Origin: Gemmatimonadota bacterium
GTDB lineage: Bacteria > 4572-55 > J002
Reading direction: 5' to 3'
DNA: 19,452 nt
Assembly: GCA_003697105.1 (NCBI GenBank)
Contig: RFFQ01000026.1
Location: forward strand, 1 to 19,452
Made by a program: the position numbers and the translations under genes. This document shows positions 7,038 through 15,986 of the stretch, one piece after another (position 1 is the stretch's first letter; every line of letters starts with the position of its first letter). Below the pieces are notes generated by a model. The model made no database searches and had not been told where the DNA came from. It saw nothing but the letters and a program-made list of their open reading frames with translations.

Positions 7038-8219
7038 ATGAAAAAGTTCATTTTGTCTTGTATAGTTTTGGGGGTATTTTTGGCAGCATCCGTACAGGCT
7101 ATTTCGCTCACGGATTATAAATTTCCGGAAAGCACGTCGCAGGAGGCGTATTTGAACGGTGCATTCAATCTGGGGGGGGATTCGAACGAGGAAACCGAAG
7201 TGGGTTATGATTTTCGGGGGTCATCTTCGTACCGCTTAGATTACCGCTCTTTACCTTTTAGTTACAATCTGGATATTCTCGGTGATTTCAACGTTGAAAA
7301 AGACCGGTCGAAAGATGCCGAGAGCCAAGACTCGTACCAACTATCGGCGACAACAACTGCCGATAAATACTTTAGCAATGAATCCAGCCTATTTGGGTAC
7401 GGATCGCTCTTTTTTGATTATCAAAAACCATTTGGTGCCGATGATGCTCTGGATCCATACATCCAAATTGGTGCGGGTATTGGTTATGGACGGACTATCA
7501 ATGCCACGGTTCTGAAGCAAGCCATTCGGATGAACAATGACTTTAAGAAATATAACGTTATCACAGGGGATATGCCCGATGCTTCGTTATTGGAACTCGC
7601 GGCAATCATTGATAAAGAAAGTGAATATCGCAGCCGTTATGGGGGAGTAGAGTACCGGAAGTATTGGTACGAAGATATGGAAGAAGTGGTGGCGAAAAGC
7701 GGCGTAATGGCCGGTGACAATTTAGGTGCGATTGGGATTGTCCGCATTCAAGAAGTCTTAGACGAACCCACCGCCCAACGCTATCACGGTTGGAATGTGC
7801 GAGCAGGTATCGGGGTCGTTCTTCAGGACTATGCCGGTGAACAAGGTGATCCGTTGCTGGAAGCCAGCTATAACTGGACGCGGCCCTTGAGCTTAGCGTT
7901 GCAACTCACGAATACGCTCTCATTGCAGACCGTTTTTCAAGATGACCAGGTGTACAACATTGAAAATCGCTTCCGGGCGGACTATGAAATTTCAAACCGG
8001 ATCGATTGGTACAACATCGCGACTATTGGTTATGATTTGCAAACCGCTGATGATGTTGAAGATGTATTGCGTATTTCGCTGAATAGTACTTACATTTTCT
8101 ACATTGAAAATCAATTGAGTTTCAACCCGGAATTTCAGTTTAACTATCTGGATAATGGCGTGGATGATGCGTTTTCCGAGTGGGCACTTTTGGGTAGTAT
8201 CAGTTATCGTTTGCGCTAA
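7038..8219 (+). CDS. Exported beta-rich protein, probable outer-membrane beta-barrel, function unknown
   Basis: I do not recognise the family. The 393-residue product begins with a clear signal peptide (MKK, hydrophobic core to about 19, likely cleavage after VQA at 21). The mature part is rich in Tyr, Asp, Asn and Ser and shows many alternating polar/hydrophobic strands, as in barrels (for example SSYRLDYRSLPFSYNLDILG and IENRFRADYEI). A charged, probably helical block at about 155-245 interrupts the strands; it could be a plug, a large loop or a separate domain. The last strand ends in SISYRLR rather than the Phe or Trp common in barrels. Translation signal is strong: AGGAGG at 7021-7026 before the ATG. 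It is a single gene with its own promoter and terminator. A periplasmic beta-sandwich protein is the main alternative. Confidence 0.65.
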   Translation: MKKFILSCIVLGVFLAASVQAISLTDYKFPESTSQEAYLNGAFNLGGDSNEETEVGYDFRGSSSYRLDYRSLPFSYNLDILGDFNVEKDRSKDAESQDSYQLSATTTADKYFSNESSLFGYGSLFFDYQKPFGADDALDPYIQIGAGIGYGRTINATVLKQAIRMNNDFKKYNVITGDMPDASLLELAAIIDKESEYRSRYGGVEYRKYWYEDMEEVVAKSGVMAGDNLGAIGIVRIQEVLDEPTAQRYHGWNVRAGIGVVLQDYAGEQGDPLLEASYNWTRPLSLALQLTNTLSLQTVFQDDQVYNIENRFRADYEISNRIDWYNIATIGYDLQTADDVEDVLRISLNSTYIFYIENQLSFNPEFQFNYLDNGVDDAFSEWALLGSISYRLR

Positions 8220-8248
8220 GTCTGATTTCAATCCGGTGATGTTGTTTT

Positions 8249-8285
8249 CGGGAATGGTTTATAAAAGCCATTCCCGTTTTTATTT
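8249..8285 (+). terminator. Intrinsic terminator after the exported protein gene
   Basis: CGGGAATGG (8249-8257) pairs perfectly with CCATTCCCG (8268-8276); the loop is about 10 bases and can close further by A-T pairs. TTTTTATTT follows directly. It lies 30 bases after the stop codon at 8219. Confidence 0.88.
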
Positions 8286-8290
8286 GAACG

Positions 8291-8319
8291 TTGACAAATA
8301 GTGACTTTTGTGATAAAGT
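8291..8319 (+). promoter_or_regulatory. Promoter of the fabD-mre operon
   Basis: A perfect TTGACA (8291-8296) with a 17-base spacer precedes TAAAGT (8314-8319), which matches four of six -10 positions. It directly follows the upstream terminator. The leader to the fabD ATG would be about 60 bases. Confidence 0.6.
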
Positions 8320-8385
8320 ACATCGGAATTTTGCAGTGATTTGTTACCCGTTTACACTAAAATCAGCGAAAAAGGATATTTACCA

Positions 8386-9324
8386 ATGCAAAACATGCAA
8401 GTGGGCTTTCTATTTCCCGGACAAGGATCGCAATATGTCGGGATGGGTAAAGACCTTTACAATAATTTCAAAAAAGCCCGAGAAATTTACGAAGAAGCAA
8501 ACGACATTTTAGGGTTTGATCTGGCAAAACTCTCTTTTGAGGGTCCTGCGGATGAACTTACCAAAACCTTGAACACCCAACCCGCCATCTTAGTACACAG
8601 TGTCGCCGCGATGAAATTGCTCCAATTGGAAGGTGTGATGCCGGTGGTTGCCGCGGGACACAGTCTGGGAGAGTTTACAGCGCATGTATGTGCAGGATCG
8701 ATGCGCTTTGCGGATGCACTTTCGACAGTGCGTTTACGGGGCGAACTGATGTATGAATCCGGTGTTAAACAGCCGGGGACAATGGCCGCCGTGATCGGGT
8801 TGGAAAATGCGGTTGTTGATGATATGTGCCGGCAAGCGAGTGCCAAAGGCATCTGCCAAGCGGCAAATTACAACGGTGGTGGGCAGATTGTTATCTCCGG
8901 TGAGGTGGATGCCGTCCAATACGGGATGGAACTCGCCAAACAAGCCGGAGCGGCAAAAGTAGTGCAATTGCAGGTCAGTGGCGCATTTCACTCTAAATTG
9001 ATGGAATATGCTAGTGCCGGTCTCACTGCTAAATTAGAATCCATTGAAATTCAGGATGCCCAAATACCGGTGATTGCTAATGTCAGTGCCCAACCGGTAC
9101 AAAAAGCGGCAGATATCCGGCAAACACTCATTGACCAGTTAAGCAATGCGGTTCGGTGGGAGCAAAGCATGAAATATATTGCCAGTATGCCGGTAACAAC
9201 CCTGGTGGAACTCGGACCTGGCAAGGTATTGAAAGGGCTAATGCGCCGGATTGACCGACGTGTTAAAGTTTTAAATGTGGAAGATGGCCGCTCATTTGAA
9301 CAAACATTTCACACGCTCTTTTAG
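8386..9324 (+). CDS. fabD: Malonyl-CoA:ACP transacylase FabD
   Basis: Transfers malonyl groups from CoA to acyl carrier protein, supplying extender units for type II fatty-acid synthesis in the cytoplasm. With the ATG at 8386 (AAGGA at 8372-8376, nine bases upstream) the protein has 312 residues, the normal FabD length; a TTG at 8341 would add 15 unlikely residues. FPGQGSQ is at 10-16, the nucleophile motif GHSLG at 91-95 (Ser93), the carboxylate-binding Arg at about 118, and the catalytic His in GAFHS at 199-203 (His202). Near the C-terminus, VELGPGKVLKGL is the usual family ending. It is the first gene of an operon, with only 18 bases before mreB, and is not next to fabH, fabG or acpP as in most genomes. 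Confidence 0.96.
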   Translation: MQNMQVGFLFPGQGSQYVGMGKDLYNNFKKAREIYEEANDILGFDLAKLSFEGPADELTKTLNTQPAILVHSVAAMKLLQLEGVMPVVAAGHSLGEFTAHVCAGSMRFADALSTVRLRGELMYESGVKQPGTMAAVIGLENAVVDDMCRQASAKGICQAANYNGGGQIVISGEVDAVQYGMELAKQAGAAKVVQLQVSGAFHSKLMEYASAGLTAKLESIEIQDAQIPVIANVSAQPVQKAADIRQTLIDQLSNAVRWEQSMKYIASMPVTTLVELGPGKVLKGLMRRIDRRVKVLNVEDGRSFEQTFHTLF

Positions 9325-9342
9325 TAAGGAGACTATCCGGGA

Positions 9343-10365
9343 ATGGACTTTTTATCAAAATGGTTAATGAATGATATTTCAATCGATTTGGGCACGGCAA
9401 ACACCCTCGTTTACGTGCGGGGTAGAGGTATTGTCCTCAATGAGCCTTCTGTTGTCGCCGTAAAGCGGGACAACCGCGATGTCATTGCGGTAGGGCATCA
9501 AGCGAAAGCAATGCTCGGGAAAACCCCGGGAGACATCGAAGCGATCCGGCCGATGAAAGATGGCGTGATTGCTGATTTTCAAGTCACGGAGAAAATGCTG
9601 GCTCACTTTATCCAAAAAGTAATCAAGCGCTCCTTTTTGACCAAACCGCGCGTAATTGTGTGTGTCCCTTCGGGGATCACGGAAGTCGAAAAACGTGCCG
9701 TCAAGCAATCCGGAGAACATGCCGGAGCGAGTACCGTTTTGATGGTCTCCGAACCGATTGCCGCAGCAATTGGCGTTCATTTGCCGGTTCATGAACCTTC
9801 CGGCAATATGATCATCGACATTGGCGGCGGCACCACGGAAATCGCCGTGATCGCCCTCTCCGGAATTGTCTGTAACACCTCGATTCGTGTCGGCGGTGAT
9901 GAAATGGATGAAGCCATCGTCCAATATCTGAAAAAAGCGTATAATCTGTTAATCGGGGATCAGACTGCCGAACTTATCAAAATGGAGATCGGTTCTGCTT
10001 ACCCGTTGGAAGAAGAATTGGAGATGGAAGTCAAAGGGCGGGATCTGGTCAACGGAATCCCGAAGACGATCAAAATTACCTCACAGGAAATCCGGGAATC
10101 CCTGTTGGAATCTACAACGGCGATTGTAGATGCGGTCAAGCTCGCCCTAGAGCAAACGCCACCGGAACTCGCGGCAGACATTGTCGATAAAGGTATTGTC
10201 ATGACTGGCGGCGGCTCGCTTTTGCGGGGTCTAGATGCATTGCTCCGGGAAGAAACAAATTTACCAATCAATGTCGTGGAAGACCCGCTATCGTGCGTCG
10301 TGCTGGGTACCGGACGTATCTTGGAAAATCTGAAGCATTTTGATAAAGTCCTCTTGAAAGAATAA
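9343..10365 (+). CDS. mreB: Rod-shape actin homologue MreB
   Basis: ATP-dependent actin-like filament protein that lies under the inner membrane and directs side-wall synthesis. The 340 residues carry the actin-fold nucleotide motifs: phosphate-1 DLGTANTLV at 15-23, phosphate-2 [12 protein letters not shown] at 158-169, SEPIAAAIG at 136-144, and the adenosine motif [11 protein letters not shown] at 288-298. The first ten residues ([10 protein letters not shown]) form a short amphipathic stretch that may touch the membrane. The ATG follows TAAGGAGAC 18 bases after fabD. mreC follows closely, so the standard mreBCD order is kept. Confidence 0.98.
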   Translation: MDFLSKWLMNDISIDLGTANTLVYVRGRGIVLNEPSVVAVKRDNRDVIAVGHQAKAMLGKTPGDIEAIRPMKDGVIADFQVTEKMLAHFIQKVIKRSFLTKPRVIVCVPSGITEVEKRAVKQSGEHAGASTVLMVSEPIAAAIGVHLPVHEPSGNMIIDIGGGTTEIAVIALSGIVCNTSIRVGGDEMDEAIVQYLKKAYNLLIGDQTAELIKMEIGSAYPLEEELEMEVKGRDLVNGIPKTIKITSQEIRESLLESTTAIVDAVKLALEQTPPELAADIVDKGIVMTGGGSLLRGLDALLREETNLPINVVEDPLSCVVLGTGRILENLKHFDKVLLKE

Positions 10366-10382
10366 ATGAGTGGTTCTCATTG

Positions 10383-11177
10383 ATGACACGGTGGTTATCC
10401 TCTTTCAAACCGGAAACGTATGTGTTCCTCATATTAGTGTTGTTTGGATTGATTTTGCTCTTTTTGAACACTACTTATAAAGAAATCACCACACGTTGGC
10501 TCTCCGGCACGGTTTTTCTACCTTATTACACCGCTTTAGATATTCTACCAAAATACCGGCGTTTGGCGCTGGAAAATGAACAGTTACAACAACAAGTCAT
10601 CCGGCTCTCAGTCGAAAATGAGCAGGCGCGCTCTGCTTTGGCTGAAAATCAGCGCCTCAAGCAATTACTAGATTTCAAAGCCGAGCATTCCTACCACTTT
10701 ATATCGGCTCGAATCCTCCGCCAGTTCTACAATGGACGTAGTTTATCTCTGGTGCTGGACAAAGGTCGCACCGCAGGTATTGCGATAAATCAAGCTGTCG
10801 TGACGCCTGCCGGACTCATTGGGCGGATCATTTCTGCCGAACCCTCTACAGCAATTGTGCAAACCCTGTATGACCCGAATTGCCGCGTCGGGGCTCGTCT
10901 CCAGCACAGCCGGGCAATCGGTATTGCGCTGTGGGAAAGTGGACCTTTCCTTCGCCTGAAGAACATCCCGATTGATACCGATATTCAACCTCAAGAACTG
11001 GCGATTACCTCCGGGATGGGCGGTATTTTTCCGGCTGGATTTCCGGTGGGTCGCGTGGTCAATGTCCAGCGAGAGCACACCGGACTTTTTTTTGAAGTGC
11101 AACTGGCACCCGCGGCGGATTTCTCCCGTCTGGATCACGTGTTTGTTACCCGCGTGGACTCCCTAAATTCACCTTAG
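10383..11177 (+). CDS. mreC: Rod-shape-determining protein MreC
   Basis: Bitopic protein that links the cytoskeleton to periplasmic wall enzymes and is thought to activate MrdA (PBP2). From the ATG at 10383 it has 264 residues; a TTG directly before this ATG would add only one. One membrane helix lies at about 12-30, a coiled coil at about 58-95, and the two-lobed beta domain follows, with conserved stretches LSLVLDKGRTAGI, VVTPAGLIGRI and SGMGGIFPAGFPVGRV. The gap after mreB is 17 bases and the ribosome site is weak, so coupling to mreB translation is plausible. Confidence 0.95.
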   Translation: MTRWLSSFKPETYVFLILVLFGLILLFLNTTYKEITTRWLSGTVFLPYYTALDILPKYRRLALENEQLQQQVIRLSVENEQARSALAENQRLKQLLDFKAEHSYHFISARILRQFYNGRSLSLVLDKGRTAGIAINQAVVTPAGLIGRIISAEPSTAIVQTLYDPNCRVGARLQHSRAIGIALWESGPFLRLKNIPIDTDIQPQELAITSGMGGIFPAGFPVGRVVNVQREHTGLFFEVQLAPAADFSRLDHVFVTRVDSLNSP

Positions 11178-11210
11178 ATTTTCCGCTTTGATAGCTCGGA
11201 TGGTCTGCCT

Positions 11211-11735
11211 GTGAAACATGTTTTTCGGATTCTCACATTAGTACTGCTCTGGATCGCCACGGAAGTCTGGCTATTAGACAAACTGGTCCTGATGGATCAC
11301 GTTCGGATTGAGCTTTTCATCATCACGGTGGTCTTTTTTGCGATTCACAACGGGGTTCTTGCTGGTACCTTGATGGGTTTTGTTCTGGGTCTCTTGCAAG
11401 ACACCACGTTGACCGCCTCACTGGGCGCCGGAACGCTTGCCAAAACTATTCTAGGTTATTCATTTGGGCGTACCAAAGACCAATTGATGACAACCAGTAT
11501 TCTGACACAATGTTTGATCGCTTTTAGCGCGGTCGTTGCCCATAATCTACTTTACGCGTTTTTTCTTTGGCTTCGCGATGGTTTTGGGCAAGGATTATGG
11601 CATCTTCGCCCAGAAGTTAAAGAAATGTTGCTTGCCTTCACGGTGCAAAATGGAATTTATACGGCATTGGTGACGCCGATTTTGCTAGGGATTACCTATT
11701 TGATTCTCCATTTGTCTTTACGGATCGAACGGTAA
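11211..11735 (+). CDS. mreD: Rod-shape-determining protein MreD
   Basis: Inner-membrane partner of MreC in the elongation complex. The 174-residue protein is very hydrophobic, with about five membrane helices (roughly 5-25, 32-50, 52-66, 95-118 and 145-168) and the family-like segment GVLAGTLMGFVLGLLQDTT. The start is GTG at 11211 with a poor ribosome site. Its TAA stop overlaps the mrdA ATG by one base (TAATG), indicating coupled translation. Confidence 0.92.
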   Translation: MKHVFRILTLVLLWIATEVWLLDKLVLMDHVRIELFIITVVFFAIHNGVLAGTLMGFVLGLLQDTTLTASLGAGTLAKTILGYSFGRTKDQLMTTSILTQCLIAFSAVVAHNLLYAFFLWLRDGFGQGLWHLRPEVKEMLLAFTVQNGIYTALVTPILLGITYLILHLSLRIER

Positions 11736-13546
11736 TGGCAGAATATAAAAATCTGAAAGAACAACAAGAGCGTGCCCCGTTTGCTTATTTTTTGATCGTG
11801 TTGATGTTGTTTGTTCTCGTAATCCGTTTGGCAACACTCCAACTGTTCCAAAAAGAAGAATTTAGCCGGCTATCGGAAGAAAATCGAATCCGGTTGGTAC
11901 CCATTCAAGCTCCTCGCGGGATCATCCGGGATCGAAATGGCGTTATTCTCGCGGATAATTACCCTTCCTACACCATTTCGATTATCCCGTACCAATTGCC
12001 TCCCAAAGAGACTGAAGAGACCATCCGCCGCCTGAGCCGCCTGTTGAATATCCCCACACCGGAAATTGAACAAAAATTAAAATCACCTAAAACCCATGCC
12101 TTTTCACCTGTACGCATTACGCAAAATGTGACGATGCAAACCGTGACCATGGTGGAAGAGCACGTTCTGGAACTGCCCGGCGTGGTGGTACAAGTGGAGC
12201 CACGCCGTCGTTACCCGTTTGGCACATTAGGCGCGCATGTTCTGGGGTATTTGGGTGAGATTACTCGGGAAGAACTCGCCAAATTGCGGTCGCAGGGGTA
12301 TGGATATGGGGATATGATCGGGCGCTACGGGTTGGAGCGCCAATACGAACCGTGGTTACGCGGGAAAGATGGCTTGGAATTTGAGGAAGTCACCGCCCGG
12401 GGGCAACGGCTGGGACGGGTGGAAAACCGGCCGACCATCGAACCTCAACCGGGAGCAGACCTGACCCTAACCCTAGATTATACCGTGCAACATGCCATGG
12501 AACAGGCGTTTGAAACGGTTGAAATTGCCGCCGGCGCCGCGATTGACCCCCGGACAGGCGAAGTGCTGGCACTTGCCAGTAAACCCGCATTCGACCCGAA
12601 TGCGTTTGCCACGGGAATTCAACCTCAAGAGTGGCGAAGTCTCATCTTCAACGCGCAAAAACCGCTATTGGACCGCGCTATTCAAAGCAGTTATCCCCCC
12701 GGTTCAACCTTCAAAGTCGTGACCGCTGCCGCCGGATTGGAATATGGCAAAATCAGTGAAACAACCAAAATGCCGCGTTCCTGCGTGGGCGGATTCAGCT
12801 ACGGACGGGGCTATTTTGGTTGCTGGAAAAAAGAAGGGCACGGACGGATGAATGTGCATGAGGCGATCATGCAATCCTGTGACGTGTTTTTCTACCAACT
12901 GGGTTTGCAATTGGGGGTCGAGACGTTGTGCCATTTTGCCAAACAATGTGGTTTAGGACGCAAAACTGGTATTGACTTACCTCAGGAACGGGCGGGCTTA
13001 ATTCCGTCACCTGAGTGGTACGACCGGGCGTATGGCGAACAAGGCTGGACTGAAGGCGTGATTATTAGTGTCGCAATTGGGCAAGGTGAAGTATTGGCGT
13101 CTCCACTGCAGATGGCGAATTTGACAGCGGGTATCGCAAATGATGGTATTTATTACACCCCTCATCTCCTCAAGCGGGTTTCTTCTCTGCCCGATACCAG
13201 CAAGCCGCTTCCCATGCCCACCATTCAGACCCACCGTTTACCCTATTCGGCGTCCACTCTCCGCATCATTCAAAATGCAATGCGGGATGTGGTAAACAGC
13301 GATCGCGGTACCGCACGCCGTGCCCGAATCAAAGGAATTGAGGTGTGCGGCAAGACGGGAACCTCCCAAAATCCGCATGGCGAAGACCACGCCTGGTTCA
13401 TAGCGTATGCCCCCTATGAAAACCCCGAAATTGCTCTCGCCATTGTGGTGGAAAATGGGGGGAGTGGTGGTCGTGTTGCGGCACCGCTGGCTCAAAAAGT
13501 GCTGCAAGCGTACTTTGAAGCAGATCATCACCAAACCCTCCCCTGA
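11735..13546 (+). CDS. mrdA: Penicillin-binding protein 2, elongation transpeptidase MrdA
   Basis: Class B D,D-transpeptidase that cross-links side-wall peptidoglycan in the elongasome. The 603 residues contain one membrane helix (about 16-36), a pedestal/dimerisation region (about 55-235, including the conserved RRYPFGTLGAHVLGYLGE) and a transpeptidase domain (about 265-592). Catalytic motifs are STFK at 324-327 (Ser324), SCD at 381-383 (the PBP2 form of SxN) and KTGT at 540-543. The GHGR motif and SYGRGYFGCWKKEGHG near 355-371 match the PBP2 branch rather than FtsI. It overlaps mreD by one base and ends the operon. The usual partner rodA is not in the window. Confidence 0.96.
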   Translation: MAEYKNLKEQQERAPFAYFLIVLMLFVLVIRLATLQLFQKEEFSRLSEENRIRLVPIQAPRGIIRDRNGVILADNYPSYTISIIPYQLPPKETEETIRRLSRLLNIPTPEIEQKLKSPKTHAFSPVRITQNVTMQTVTMVEEHVLELPGVVVQVEPRRRYPFGTLGAHVLGYLGEITREELAKLRSQGYGYGDMIGRYGLERQYEPWLRGKDGLEFEEVTARGQRLGRVENRPTIEPQPGADLTLTLDYTVQHAMEQAFETVEIAAGAAIDPRTGEVLALASKPAFDPNAFATGIQPQEWRSLIFNAQKPLLDRAIQSSYPPGSTFKVVTAAAGLEYGKISETTKMPRSCVGGFSYGRGYFGCWKKEGHGRMNVHEAIMQSCDVFFYQLGLQLGVETLCHFAKQCGLGRKTGIDLPQERAGLIPSPEWYDRAYGEQGWTEGVIISVAIGQGEVLASPLQMANLTAGIANDGIYYTPHLLKRVSSLPDTSKPLPMPTIQTHRLPYSASTLRIIQNAMRDVVNSDRGTARRARIKGIEVCGKTGTSQNPHGEDHAWFIAYAPYENPEIALAIVVENGGSGGRVAAPLAQKVLQAYFEADHHQTLP

Positions 13547-13571
13547 ATGGCAATTACCGTGTAAAAGACTG

Positions 13572-13600
13572 TTGACAAAATAGATTAACTAGCCTATTTT
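13572..13600 (+). promoter_or_regulatory. Promoter of rpsA
   Basis: A perfect TTGACA (13572-13577), 17-base spacer and TATTTT (13595-13600) lie after mrdA. This gives a leader of about 95 bases. A small hairpin (GCCAA 13603-13607 with TTGGC 13612-13616) followed by AAATTTTT sits at the predicted start of the transcript. Confidence 0.6.
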
Positions 13601-13703
13601 ACGCCAACATTTTGGCAAATTTTTGTTAAAAATGGAATTCACACCAGCGCTAACGGGCGGCGCCAAAGACCCGAATCTAAATTTCAAGGAGGTATATCGT
13701 TTT

Positions 13704-15809
13704 ATGTCTAATTCTGATAAACCGGCTCCCGAAGAAAAAAACATTCAGGAGACGGAAGAGCACGTTCCACAACCCCAAGCGGATGGAGGTGATGCGACGG
13801 CAACCGAACAATCACCGGTTGATGAATCCACCTCGTCACCAGCTGAAGGTGATGACTCTCAATCACACGAACCTTCTGTCACCGCAGAAACTGTGGCGGA
13901 AGAGATGGACGTAGAATTGCGTCCGATTCGCGAAGCCACCGAGGATGAAGGCGAACTGATTGCCGGCTCGCTAGATTTCGAGGATGACGAGTACACCAGT
14001 GAGGAATACGAAGCACTCATCCGCGGTTACGAAGAAACCTTGCGCGAACTCGAAGAAGGCGAAGTCGTGAGCGGACGGGTCGTTCATGTCACCGAAGATA
14101 ACATCACCGTGGATGTCGGCTTCAAATCTGAAGGGATTATCCCACGACATGAATTCCCAGAAGGGGAAGAGATCCATGTGGGAGATGAGGTCGAAGTGTA
14201 TCTGGAACGGATGGAAGACCAAGACGGCGTGGTCGTTCTATCGAAAAAGCGGGCAGATTTCATGCGGGTTTGGAACCGTATCAAAGACGCCTATGATAAT
14301 CAGGAAATTGTAGAAGGAACACTGATGCGTCGCATCAAGGGCGGTATTGTGGTCAACTTGATGGGTGTCGATGCCTTTCTACCCGGTTCCCAAATTGACC
14401 TGCGCCAAGTGCCGGATATGGATTCCCTGATCGGGCAAAAGATGCGTTTTAAGGTGATCAAGCTCAACAAAAAACGCCGCAATATCGTGATCTCACGCCG
14501 GGTGGTCTTAGAAGAAGAGCGCGAACAGAAGAAAAAAGAGATCATCTCCGATCTGGAAGTGGGACAAGTCCGCGAAGGATATGTCAAAAATATTACGGAT
14601 TTCGGCGCCTTTATCGATTTGGGCGGTATTGACGGGTTGTTACACATCACAGATATGTCATGGGGTCGCATGAAGCACCCGTCTGAAATCGTCAGTATCG
14701 GTGATAAAATCAATGTCAAGATTTTGGAATTTGACCGGGAGCGCGAACGGCTTTCCTTAGGTCTGAAGCAATTAACCCCTCACCCGTGGGAAAATATCAA
14801 TGAAAAATACCACGAAGGCCAACGCGTAATGGGGCGTGTGGTGAGTATCACGGATTACGGTGCCTTTATCGAAATCGAAAAGGGTATTGAAGGGTTGATT
14901 CACATTTCAGAAATGTCATGGACGAAAAAGATTCATCACCCCAGTCAAGTTGTCGAAATGGGCGATGAAGTCGAAGCCGTAATTCTTAAAATTGATGCCG
15001 AAGAGCAGAAAATTTCATTAGGTCTCAAGCAGACCGAACCCGACCCATGGGAAGTTCTGGAAGAACGCTACCCCGTAGGCTCGAAAGTGCGCGGTATTGT
15101 GCGGAATCTGACTGCCTTTGGCGCTTTCATTGAAATCGAAGAAGGCATCGACGGATTGGTGCATATCTCTGATATGTCATGGACTCGCCGTATCCACCAT
15201 CCCAGCGAAGTTGTCCATAAAGGGGATGAAATTGACGTTGTCATTTTAGGTATTGATAAAGATCGCCGCCGGGTCTCCTTAGGGATCAAACAATTGATCG
15301 ACGACCCGTGGGATGAATTGGAACAAATTTACGTTGTGGGTAAAGAAACCCAAGGTAAAGTGGTGAAACTCCTCGAACAAGGCGTTGTCGTGGAATTGCC
15401 GGATGATGTCGAAGGTTTTGTCCCGATTTCCCATCTGGCAAAAGATGACCTTGAAAAACCAGCGGATACGTTCAAGGTGGATGATGAATTGCCATTGAAG
15501 GTGATCGATTTTGATAAACGCAACAAGCGGATCGTCCTGAGTGTGAAAGCCTATTTTGAGGATAAAGAAGCGGCGGAGTTGGAAGAATATATGATGAAGT
15601 ACAGCCAGTCCGAAGGCGAAACCTTAGGCGATGTACTGGGTGACGCAACTCCGGTGGCGGGAACGCCAGCAGAACCGGAAGCAGAACCAACTCCTGAAGA
15701 AACTCCCGCCGAACAACACCCGGAAGAGCCTACCCCGGAAAACGCAAGCCCAGAAGAGAGTGACCCCGCACCCGCAGAAGAAGAAACTGCGGAACCGGAA
15801 GCCGAATAG
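13704..15809 (+). CDS. rpsA: Small-subunit ribosomal protein S1 with acidic N- and C-terminal arms
   Basis: Binds mRNA and docks it on the 30S subunit. From the ATG at 13704 (AAGGAGG at 13686-13692) the protein has 701 residues; a TTG at 13623 would add 27 unsupported residues. Six S1 repeats are visible at about 118-184, 199-267, 285-356, 370-443, 456-530 and 543-616. Repeats 3-5 are the most alike, with FGAF or YGAF and HISDMSW-type motifs. Repeats 1 and 2 are divergent, as is usual for the ribosome-binding end. The E. coli protein has about 557 residues; the excess here lies in a highly acidic N-terminal arm (about 1-115) and a Glu/Pro/Ala-rich C-terminal tail (about 640-701). Transcribed alone, between its own promoter and terminator. 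Confidence 0.95.
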   Translation: MSNSDKPAPEEKNIQETEEHVPQPQADGGDATATEQSPVDESTSSPAEGDDSQSHEPSVTAETVAEEMDVELRPIREATEDEGELIAGSLDFEDDEYTSEEYEALIRGYEETLRELEEGEVVSGRVVHVTEDNITVDVGFKSEGIIPRHEFPEGEEIHVGDEVEVYLERMEDQDGVVVLSKKRADFMRVWNRIKDAYDNQEIVEGTLMRRIKGGIVVNLMGVDAFLPGSQIDLRQVPDMDSLIGQKMRFKVIKLNKKRRNIVISRRVVLEEEREQKKKEIISDLEVGQVREGYVKNITDFGAFIDLGGIDGLLHITDMSWGRMKHPSEIVSIGDKINVKILEFDRERERLSLGLKQLTPHPWENINEKYHEGQRVMGRVVSITDYGAFIEIEKGIEGLIHISEMSWTKKIHHPSQVVEMGDEVEAVILKIDAEEQKISLGLKQTEPDPWEVLEERYPVGSKVRGIVRNLTAFGAFIEIEEGIDGLVHISDMSWTRRIHHPSEVVHKGDEIDVVILGIDKDRRRVSLGIKQLIDDPWDELEQIYVVGKETQGKVVKLLEQGVVVELPDDVEGFVPISHLAKDDLEKPADTFKVDDELPLKVIDFDKRNKRIVLSVKAYFEDKEAAELEEYMMKYSQSEGETLGDVLGDATPVAGTPAEPEAEPTPEETPAEQHPEEPTPENASPEESDPAPAEEETAEPEAE

Positions 15810-15833
15810 TTCCGTTTGTGGCACATCTCGATT

Positions 15834-15876
15834 ATGAAAAAAGAGCCGATCAGCTTTGGATCGGCTCTTTTTTCAT
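15834..15876. terminator. Strong terminator after rpsA
   Basis: Positions 15834-15851 pair perfectly with 15859-15876 (18 bp, seven-base loop). The stem includes six A on the left and six T on the right, so it can stop transcription in both directions. It starts 25 bases after the rpsA stop codon. Confidence 0.93.
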
Positions 15877-15986
15877 TATGTCCATTAAATTTGCGGATTT
15901 GAAAGATTGAGTTTGACCTAAATTTTTGGTAATAAAATAGTTAGGTTATTAAATGCCTTATGGGGTTGGTGTCGGAATATGCGAAC

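Noticed and set aside
9379-9924. 181-codon open frame on the minus strand inside mreB
   Set aside because: Antisense to a highly conserved gene; the His-, Asp- and Arg-rich translation looks like an artefact of mreB codon use.
13623-13703. TTG-initiated N-terminal extension of S1
   Set aside because: The ATG at 13704 has an excellent AAGGAGG site, while the TTG has none and the extra residues match no S1 feature.
14300-14719. 139-codon minus-strand frame inside rpsA
   Set aside because: Shadow of S1 repeats 2 and 3; rich in Ser and Ile without any domain pattern.
14580-15300. Internal repeats in rpsA as a DNA repeat array
   Set aside because: The similarity follows the S1 protein repeats with many silent differences, so it is an old domain duplication rather than a DNA-level repeat.
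15551-15826. Minus-strand frame with a Ser/Gly/Ala low-complexity protein
   Set aside because: It is the complement of the Glu/Pro/Ala-rich S1 tail; the repeats reflect GAA and CCG codons, not a real secreted protein.
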